36,211 nucleotides of DNA from Acidovorax sp. Leaf160 (GTDB lineage Bacteria > Pseudomonadota > Gammaproteobacteria > Burkholderiales > Burkholderiaceae_C). The position numbers and the translations under genes were made by a program. Location: contig NZ_LMOV01000017.1 in the NCBI RefSeq assembly GCF_001424265.1, forward strand, positions 1 to 36,211, read 5' to 3'. How positions within the stretch are numbered: the stretch's first letter is position 1; each line of letters opens with the position of its first letter. The notes beneath the pieces are model-generated. The model was given only the letters and a program-made list of their open reading frames with translations, had not been told where the DNA came from and searched no databases. Of the stretch, positions 30,731-36,211 are shown in pieces.

Positions 30731-32446
30731 TCACAGCTGCGCGCCCTCCACCAGAAACTGCACGCGCCGCTCGCCCTTCCACTCGTTCACATCCAGCCGA
30801 AACGCCAGCAGCACGCGGGGCGGCAACTGGTCGGTGTGGCCGAACCAGATGCCGTCGATGGGCGTGCCCTGGTGCATCAGCTTGAGCGACAGGTGGTTCT
30901 TGCCTTCGCCCACCAGCCGCTGACTGACGACTTCCACCTCTTCGCTGAAGGTGGGCGGGGCGAAGCCCTGGCCCCAGACCTCGCGGTGCAGCGTGTCCAC
31001 GATGTCGGCGCGGCAGTATTCGGGCGCCAGCGGGCCGTCGGTGTCGAGCCGGCGGGTCAGCGTGGCGGCGTCCAGCCATTCCTCGGCCACCTGCGCGAAG
31101 GCGCGCTCGAAGGTCTCGAAATGCTCCCGGGCCACGGTGCAGCCCGCCGCCATCGCATGGCCGCCGAATTTCAGCAGCACGCCCGGGTGCCGCTTGGCGA
31201 CCAAATCCAGCGCGTCGCGCAGGTGGAAGCCCGGGATCGAGCGGCCCGAGCCCTTGATCTCGTGGCTCTTGCCCGGCGCTGCGCTGGCCGCGAAGACGAA
31301 GGTGGGGCGGTGCAGCTTGTCCTTGATGCGGCTGGCGACGATGCCGACCACGCCTTCGTGGAAGTCGGGGTCGAACACGCTGATGGCCGCAGGGGGCGTG
31401 TCGGCATCGCCGAAGAGGTTTTCGGCCATCAGCAGCGCCTGCTCGCGCATGCCGCCTTCGATGTCCCGGCGTTCCCGGTTGATGGCGTCCAGGGTGCGGG
31501 CCAGCTCGGCGGCGCGGCCGGGGTCGTCGGTCAGCAGGCACTCGATGCCCAGCGTCATGTCGGCCAGCCGGCCGGCGGCATTGATGCGCGGGCCCAGCGC
31601 AAAGCCGAAGTCGAAGGTGGTCGCCACCTCCGCTTTGCGACCGGCGGCGGTGAAGAGCGCGGCGATGCCGGCCTGCATCTGCCCGGCGCGGATGCGCTTG
31701 AGGCCCTGGGCCACCAGCCGGCGGTTGTTGCTGTCGAGGCGCACCACGTCGGCGACGGTGCCCAGGGCGACGAGCGGCAGGAGCGGCTCCAGCCGGGGCT
31801 GGCTGGCGGCGTCGAACACGCCGCGCCGGCGCAGCTCGGTGCGCAGCGCCATCAGCACGTAGAACATCACGCCCACGCCGGCGATCGATTTGCTCTCGAA
31901 CGCGCAGCCGGGCTGGTTGGGGTTGACCATGGCGTCGGCCACCGGCAGGGCGGGGCCGGGCAGGTGGTGGTCGGTGATGAGCACCGAGAGGCCCAGCGCG
32001 CGGGCCTCGGCCACGCCGTCCACGCTGGCGATGCCGTTGTCCACGGTGACCAGCAGGTCGGCGCCGCGCTCATGCACGCGCCGGGCGATGGTGGGCGTGA
32101 GGCCGTAGCCGTCGGCCACGCGGTCGGGCACCAGGTAATCGACCTGGCGCCCGCCCAGCAGCCGCAGGCCGCGCACGGCCACGGCGCAGGCGGTGGCGCC
32201 GTCGCAGTCGTAGTCGGCCACCACGACGATGCGGCGATCGGCGGCAATGGCATCGGCCAGCAGCACGGCGGCCTCGCGGGCGCCCAGCAGGGTTTCGGGC
32301 GGCAGCAGGCGCTTCAGGGCGTCGTCCAGCTCGTCATGCAGGCGGATGCCGCGCGCGGCATAGAGGCGCGCCAGCAGCGGGTGCACGCCGGCCTGTTCCA
32401 GCGCCCAGGCGGCGCGGGGTGGAATGTCTCTTGCTACTATTTTCAT
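30731..32446 (-). CDS. recJ: Single-stranded-DNA-specific exonuclease RecJ
   Basis: The 571-residue enzyme degrades single-stranded DNA 5' to 3' in recombination and mismatch repair. DHH-family motifs are clear: VVVADYDCDGATA (Asp78, Asp80, Asp82), DHHLPG (159-161), the DHHA1-type region with FGGHAMAAGCTV, and LGTVADVV between. Length matches the family. The ATG at 32444-32446 overlaps the stop of the upstream gene (ATGA), so translation is coupled. The first codons (AAA ATA GTA GCA AGA) are AT-rich and use codons that are rare in such GC-rich genes, because they fall inside repeat copy C. The gene ends flush with a tandem repeat. Confidence 0.96.
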   Translation of the reverse strand: MKIVARDIPPRAAWALEQAGVHPLLARLYAARGIRLHDELDDALKRLLPPETLLGAREAAVLLADAIAADRRIVVVADYDCDGATACAVAVRGLRLLGGRQVDYLVPDRVADGYGLTPTIARRVHERGADLLVTVDNGIASVDGVAEARALGLSVLITDHHLPGPALPVADAMVNPNQPGCAFESKSIAGVGVMFYVLMALRTELRRRGVFDAASQPRLEPLLPLVALGTVADVVRLDSNNRRLVAQGLKRIRAGQMQAGIAALFTAAGRKAEVATTFDFGFALGPRINAAGRLADMTLGIECLLTDDPGRAAELARTLDAINRERRDIEGGMREQALLMAENLFGDADTPPAAISVFDPDFHEGVVGIVASRIKDKLHRPTFVFAASAAPGKSHEIKGSGRSIPGFHLRDALDLVAKRHPGVLLKFGGHAMAAGCTVAREHFETFERAFAQVAEEWLDAATLTRRLDTDGPLAPEYCRADIVDTLHREVWGQGFAPPTFSEEVEVVSQRLVGEGKNHLSLKLMHQGTPIDGIWFGHTDQLPPRVLLAFRLDVNEWKGERRVQFLVEGAQL

Positions 32447-32480
32447 AGCTGATCGCGCACGTCGGCAAAGCGCTGCGGGC
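32431..32480 (+). repeat. Interspersed repeat, copy C, embedded across a coding junction
   Basis: The core GCTACTATTTTCATAGC (32433-32449) is 17 nt long with 4 of 5 arm pairs, and AGCGCTGCGG starts exactly 36 nt after the core start (32469). This equals the geometry of copies A and B. The element contains the recJ start codon with its first codons and the stop plus about the last 12 codons of the upstream gene. Confidence 0.65.
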
Positions 32481-33423
32481 TGAAAAGGCTGCTGATCTTC
32501 TTCCAGAAGCCGCGCGGCGCGGTGTGCCAGGCCATGGCGCTGCGCTCGCCGCAGAGCGTCAGGCGCGCGATGCCGCCCGCCGCCACGTGGTCGGCCAGGC
32601 GGGCGACGGGGCCGGCGTCGATGGCGGCCCAGGCGGCGGCCCAGGCGCTCCAGTCCTCGCGCAGGGCGGCGTCGCGCAGCGCCAGGGGCATCTCCGGCGG
32701 CGGCACCGGGGCCGGCCGGCTGTCGAGCCGGCCCGCGCCGTGCACCCAGAACGCGTTCACCGGCGGCAGGCCGCGGGCGGCGCGCTCGTCGTTGAACGGG
32801 TGGGTATAGAGGAGCATCTGCATCTCGCTGTGCAGGCGGTGCAGCACACGCGCCCGGGCGGCGTCGGGCATCCAGGGGCGCACGTCGCGCTGCACCACGC
32901 GGTCCAGCGAGGCCGTGGCCAGGCCGTCGAACACCGCGCCCTGCGCCAGCCAGCGCGTGGGCTGGTCATAGGTCAGGGTGATGCCGTCCTCGGCAAACCA
33001 CGGAGCGAGGATGTCCAGCAACTGGCGCGATGCGGCCTCGTCCAGCGCCAGTGCGGCCGGGTCCACCAGGGTGACGCGGTCCGCCGTCACATGCCATTGG
33101 CAGGGGCTGATGAAGGCCGCCGCCGCGTCGGCGGATGCAAGCTGAACCGGCGCGGAGGCATCCGGGGCCCTGCGCTGGTGCTGGTACCAGGCGGCCCAGG
33201 GCGTGTGGCCGGCGGCGCCGTCCTGCAGGCCCAGGTGCCGGGCCAGGGCGCGTTCGTGCGGCGGGGCGAAATCGGTGTCCTCGCCCGCGTCCAGCGCGGG
33301 CGACCGGGCCAGGCGGCCCAGCAGGCGGTCGAGGTGAGGCAGGGTGAGGCCCTGGAGAGCGTGGCGGCACCCGTCGGCGGTGCTGGCGGCAAAGGGAATC
33401 AGCAAATGGTTGGCGTCCGACAT
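32443..33423 (-). CDS. COG4255-type (RpfE-like regulatory / phosphoglycerate-mutase-annotated) protein
   Basis: The 326-residue product has an N-terminal part with LLIPFAASTADGCRHALQGL and LDRLLGRL, a middle part with PCQWHVTADRVTLVDPAAL, and a C-terminal part with SEMQMLLYTHPFNDERAARG, VNAFWVHGAGRLD and ARLTLCGERSAMAW. This matches a betaproteobacterial family variously annotated as regulatory protein RpfE type or phosphoglycerate mutase; no biochemical role is established to my knowledge. I use ATG 33423 although GTG 33426 is adjacent. A GAGAAT box lies 6 nt before the ATG. The stop overlaps the recJ start, and the last residues (about SPQRFADVRDQL) are encoded by repeat copy C. It is divergent from lolC across 80 bp. 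Confidence 0.75.
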   Translation of the reverse strand: MSDANHLLIPFAASTADGCRHALQGLTLPHLDRLLGRLARSPALDAGEDTDFAPPHERALARHLGLQDGAAGHTPWAAWYQHQRRAPDASAPVQLASADAAAAFISPCQWHVTADRVTLVDPAALALDEAASRQLLDILAPWFAEDGITLTYDQPTRWLAQGAVFDGLATASLDRVVQRDVRPWMPDAARARVLHRLHSEMQMLLYTHPFNDERAARGLPPVNAFWVHGAGRLDSRPAPVPPPEMPLALRDAALREDWSAWAAAWAAIDAGPVARLADHVAAGGIARLTLCGERSAMAWHTAPRGFWKKISSLFSPQRFADVRDQL

Positions 33424-33503
33424 CACGCTATTCTCGGGGATGCCACAATCGGCGCCGCCTGGTGGCCGCCAATTCCCGCGCGGCGCCGGGCCTCTTCACA
33501 TTC

Positions 33504-34757
33504 ATGCAAATCCCCTACGAACTGGCCCTGGGCTGGCGCTACACCCGGGCTGGCCGCGCCACGCGGCGCAACGGTTTCATCTCGTTCATCTCCGGCGTCT
33601 CCATGCTGGGCATTGCCCTCGGCGTGGCTGCGCTCATCATCGTGCTGAGCGTGATGAACGGCTTTCAGAAAGAAGTGCGCGACCGCATGCTGAGCGTTGT
33701 CTCGCACATCGAGATCTTCGCGCCGCAGGGCGCCGCGCTGCCCGACATGGCCCGCACGCTGGCCGAGGCCCGCGCCAACCCCAACGTGGTCGGCGCGGCC
33801 CCTTTCGTGGCGGCACAGGCGCTGCTGGCGCGCGGCGAAGACATGAAGGGCGCGCTGGTGCGCGGCATCGACCCGTCCCGCGAAGGCGAGGTCACCGACC
33901 TGGCGGCGGCCAACGTGGAAGCGCTCAAGGCGCTGGTGCCGGGCGAATTCCGCGTGGTGCTGGGCTCGGAGCTCGCCCGCTCGCTGGGCGTGCGGGTGGG
34001 TGACGCGGTGACGCTGATCGCGCCGGGCGGCCAGGTCACGCCGGCGGGCGTGGTGCCCCGCCTCAAGCAGATGACGGTGGCCGGCACCTTCAATTCGGGC
34101 CACTACGAATACGACTCGGCCCTGGTGCTGCTGAACCACGAAGACGCCGAGCGGATCTTCCGGCTGGAAGGCCCCACGGGCGTGCGCCTCAAGCTCAAGG
34201 ACCTGCACGCCGCACCGGAGGTGGCGCAGCAGCTGGCGCACTCGCTGTCGGGCGACCTGCTGATCCGCGACTGGACGCAGCAGAACCGCACCTGGTTTGC
34301 CGCCGTGCAGCTGGAAAAACGCATGATGTTCATCATCCTCACGCTGATCGTGGCCGTGGCGGCGTTCAACCTGGTCTCCACCCTGGTGATGACGGTGACC
34401 GACAAGCGCGCCGACATCGCCATCCTGCGCACCCTCGGCGCCAGCCCGAAGAGCATCATGGGCGTCTTCGTGGTGCAGGGCGCCATGGTGGGCGTGATCG
34501 GCACGCTCGCCGGGCTGCTGCTGGGCCTGGGCATCGCCTACAACATCGACGTCATCGTGCCGGCCATCGAGCGCGCGCTGCACGCCAACTTCCTGCCCAA
34601 GGACATCTACCTCATCAGCAAGATGCCCAGCGAGCCGCAGTCCAGCGACATCGTCCCGATCGGCGTCATCTCGCTCATCCTGGCGTTCGTCGCCACCCTG
34701 TACCCCAGCTGGCGCGCCAGCCGCGTCAACCCTGCCGAAGCCTTGCGTTATGAATGA
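33504..34757 (+). CDS. lolC: Lipoprotein-releasing ABC transporter permease LolC/E type
   Basis: The 417-residue inner-membrane protein releases outer-membrane lipoproteins to the LolA chaperone. It starts [15 protein letters not shown], followed by [20 protein letters not shown] and [20 protein letters not shown], the characteristic first helix and loop of LolC/E. A large periplasmic domain (about 50-260) and three C-terminal helices ([55 protein letters not shown]) complete the fold. ATG 33504 is preferred to an in-frame GTG 14 codons upstream. It overlaps lolD by 8 nt. ACAATCGGCGCC about 50 nt upstream may be part of its promoter. Confidence 0.94.
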   Translation: MQIPYELALGWRYTRAGRATRRNGFISFISGVSMLGIALGVAALIIVLSVMNGFQKEVRDRMLSVVSHIEIFAPQGAALPDMARTLAEARANPNVVGAAPFVAAQALLARGEDMKGALVRGIDPSREGEVTDLAAANVEALKALVPGEFRVVLGSELARSLGVRVGDAVTLIAPGGQVTPAGVVPRLKQMTVAGTFNSGHYEYDSALVLLNHEDAERIFRLEGPTGVRLKLKDLHAAPEVAQQLAHSLSGDLLIRDWTQQNRTWFAAVQLEKRMMFIILTLIVAVAAFNLVSTLVMTVTDKRADIAILRTLGASPKSIMGVFVVQGAMVGVIGTLAGLLLGLGIAYNIDVIVPAIERALHANFLPKDIYLISKMPSEPQSSDIVPIGVISLILAFVATLYPSWRASRVNPAEALRYE

Positions 34758-35436
34758 TCCCCACGCCCCCATCGTTCTGCAGGCGCGGGGCCTGACCAAG
34801 CGCTTCACCGAAGGCCGGCTGGACGTGACCGTGCTCAAGGGCGTCGATCTGGACGTGCGGGCCGGCGAGACGCTGGCCATCGTCGGCGCGTCCGGCTCGG
34901 GCAAAAGCACCTTGCTGCACCTGCTCGGCGGGCTGGATGCGCCCACCGCCGGCACCGTGCACCTGAAGGGCGAAGCGCTGAACATGCTGTCGGCCCAGCG
35001 CCAGGGGCAGCTGCGCAACCAGCACCTCGGCTTCATCTACCAGTTCCACCACCTGCTGCCGGAATTCAGCGCGCAGGACAACGTGGCCATGCCGCTGCGC
35101 ATCCGCCGCCTGCCGTACGCCGAATGCCTGGACCGGGCCCTGCAGACGCTGGCCGCCGTGGGCCTGGGCGAGCGTGCCTTGCACCGCCCGGCCGAGCTCT
35201 CCGGCGGCGAACGCCAGCGCGTGGCCATCGCCCGCGCCCTGGTGACCCGCCCCGCCTGCGTGCTGGCCGACGAGCCCACCGGCAACCTGGACCGCAGCAC
35301 CGCCGACGGCGTTTTCCAGCTGATGCTGCGCCTGGCACGCGAGCAGGGGACGGCTTTCGTGATGGTCACGCACGACGAGCAACTGGCGGCCCGCTGCGAC
35401 CGCGTGGTGCGGATGACGTCCGGAGTCTTGAGCTGA
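34750..35436 (+). CDS. lolD: Lipoprotein-releasing ABC transporter ATPase LolD
   Basis: The 228-residue ATPase powers lipoprotein release with the LolC/E permease. It has Walker A GASGSGKS (46-53), Q-loop Gln98 in [20 protein letters not shown], which is characteristic of LolD/MacB-type ATPases, signature LSGGE (150-154), Walker B VLADEPT (171-177) with NLD following, and the switch His in VMVTHDE. It starts 8 nt inside the end of lolC and is translationally coupled to it. Repeat copy B begins directly after its stop codon. Confidence 0.96.
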   Translation: MNDPHAPIVLQARGLTKRFTEGRLDVTVLKGVDLDVRAGETLAIVGASGSGKSTLLHLLGGLDAPTAGTVHLKGEALNMLSAQRQGQLRNQHLGFIYQFHHLLPEFSAQDNVAMPLRIRRLPYAECLDRALQTLAAVGLGERALHRPAELSGGERQRVAIARALVTRPACVLADEPTGNLDRSTADGVFQLMLRLAREQGTAFVMVTHDEQLAARCDRVVRMTSGVLS

Positions 35437-35492
35437 AATTCGCCTCTAGCGCCCGGATTGATTGGGTCTTATGCTATATAAATAATAGCAAA
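35437..35492 (-). repeat. Interspersed repeat, copy B, abutting the lolD stop
   Basis: Read on the minus strand it starts TTTGCTATTATTTATATAGC (core 35489-35473, GCTAT and ATAGC arms) and has GGCGCTAGAG exactly 36 nt from the core start, then a tail with ATTT like copy A. The plus strand is strikingly AT-rich against its surroundings. It occupies the first third of the gap between lolD and the DUF3606 gene. Confidence 0.75.
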
Positions 35493-35581
35493 TGGAGCCC
35501 GGCGCGGGTGCCTGCGCGGCGCCGGGCGTCAGCGCGGGCCCGTGCTGGTACCGATGCCGATGGGTATGGCCGTGGCTATGG

Positions 35582-35848
35582 CTATGCTGATGCCGACGAG
35601 AGGTGGCCCGGCTTGGGCGCCAGCCTGCGGGCGATGGCCAGCAGCCCGTCGGCGCAGGGGACGCGACGCACGACCGGGCCACGCAGGTGCAGCCGCACTT
35701 GTTCCGCCGACGGACCGACCAACCTGACGCTGTCGCGCAACTGGCTTTCCGTGCATTCGAAAGTTTGGGTCCAGTAGGCGATCTCGTGCGGTTCGCTGAT
35801 GTCGATCTGCCGCCAGTCCACGTCGGGGTTTATGTCGTGCTGTGCCAT
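35582..35848 (-). CDS. DUF3606-family small protein, second copy
   Basis: The 88-residue product reads MAQHDINPDVDWRQIDISEP, then HEIAYWTQTFECTESQLRDSV and GPSAEQVRLHL, followed by a basic tail (VVRRVPCADGLLAIARRLA). The HEI..WTQ.F.CTE.QLR..V..VG.SA.QVR core is shared with the DUF3606 gene at 13.0 kb. AAGGA lies 5 nt before the ATG at 35846-35848, which decides the start; the frame is open far upstream only because a repeat happens to lack stops. A GTCCTACAAATACGG motif is 43 nt upstream. Function is unknown. Confidence 0.78.
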   Translation of the reverse strand: MAQHDINPDVDWRQIDISEPHEIAYWTQTFECTESQLRDSVRLVGPSAEQVRLHLRGPVVRRVPCADGLLAIARRLAPKPGHLSSASA

Positions 35849-36211
35849 GTCGGTCCTTGGAAGACCCACGATGGTCTGTGGGGGCACGACCCGTATTTGT
35901 AGGACGGGTGTCCGACAACGAATCGTTGCGCACCGTTCTTTTTCGTCGTGTTTGGCTTCTGCGTGGCTGGGTCTGCTCGCGTTGCGGGGGCGGTGCTGGC
36001 GGTTGCTGGGCCTTTGCTTTCCGGGGCCGGGATTTCGCCCCGGCGGGCGAGTAACTTTCTTTCGACTCGCCGAAAGAAAGTCACCAAAGAAAGGGCGACC
36101 CTGCTGTGCGTGTCCCCTCCGCTGCGCTGCGGGGCAACCTGCGATGCTCGGTCGGCGGGTGCTGCCGCAGAACTCACTGCGCGCACTGCGTGCGCTCCGT
36201 TCAGACAACTG
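35849..36211. other. Gene-free right end of window with a repeat-like segment
   Basis: I see no credible gene in these 363 bases. The left part should contain the promoter of the second DUF3606 gene, including GGACGGGTGTCC (35902-35913), a short palindrome. The right part, from about 36030, resembles a GC-rich sequence with an internal A/T-rich hairpin that I associate with dispersed repeats in Burkholderiales. Confidence 0.5.
36054..36081. repeat. Perfect 11-bp hairpin, probable dispersed repeat element
   Basis: ACTTTCTTTCG and CGAAAGAAAGT are perfect inverted arms around ACTCGC. Flanks are CGGGCGAGTA on the left and CACCAAAGAAAGGGCGACC on the right, where the AAAGAAAG arm recurs. The strand purine bias and frame-preserving flanks are typical of a repeat often mis-annotated as a small protein. 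Confidence 0.6.

Noticed and set aside
35849-36208. Long N-terminal extension of the second DUF3606 protein
   Set aside because: It would translate the hairpin repeat; the ATG at 35848 has a good AAGGA and matches the family start.

Overview
The window is GC-rich with dense, short-gapped genes and reads as the chromosome of a betaproteobacterium, most likely family Comamonadaceae (Acidovorax-like). The pointers are a TrpS with a betaproteobacterial-type C-terminal extension, a recJ / COG4255 / lolC / lolD block, Tar-like chemoreceptors, and intergenic repeats of a kind I associate with that family. The species call is inference; no rRNA or other taxonomic marker is present. I see no tRNA, rRNA or CRISPR array.

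Layout. 1-0.5 kb: mobile-element scar, the first 30 codons of an IS30-type transposase next to the C-terminal remnant of a tyrosine recombinase. 0.6-3.7 kb: a secreted protein of unknown function, an M16 zinc peptidase and a barstar-like protein. 3.8-9.1 kb: a tightly overlapped three-gene operon, DUF2760 - Hsp70-like - Hsp70-like with a DUF3731-type C-terminus. 9.4-11.4 kb: an ArsB-type transporter overlapped by a CHASE3 sensor that lacks an output domain. 11.7-17.9 kb: a stress-flavoured cluster (CsbD-like protein, cysteine hydrolase, DUF3606 protein coupled to a disordered protein, membrane protein, large KatE-type catalase, SdiA-regulated-type protein). 18.0-23.0 kb: a signalling operon of OmpR-type regulator, secreted LysM-FecR protein and CHASE2 histidine kinase. 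23.3-28.4 kb: housekeeping genes (trpS, M50 protease, YciO/Sua5-type protein, PHP phosphatase), with a chemoreceptor on the opposite strand splitting the group. 28.6-30.5 kb: a second chemoreceptor ending in a CheR-type tether. 30.7-35.4 kb: recJ, a COG4255 protein, and divergent lolC-lolD. 35.4-36.2 kb: repeats and a second DUF3606 gene.

Most notable: (a) the tandem Hsp70 operon with no J-protein or GrpE beside it; (b) the regulator - LysM/FecR - CHASE2 kinase operon, which looks like an envelope-sensing circuit with a palindrome over its promoter; (c) three copies of one interspersed repeat with fixed internal spacing (a 17-bp GCTA...ATAGC core, then RGCGCT exactly 36 nt from the core start), one of which lies across a gene junction and supplies the recJ start codon and the last codons of its upstream neighbour; (d) start codons placed 6-7 nt after -10-like boxes, suggesting leaderless mRNAs.
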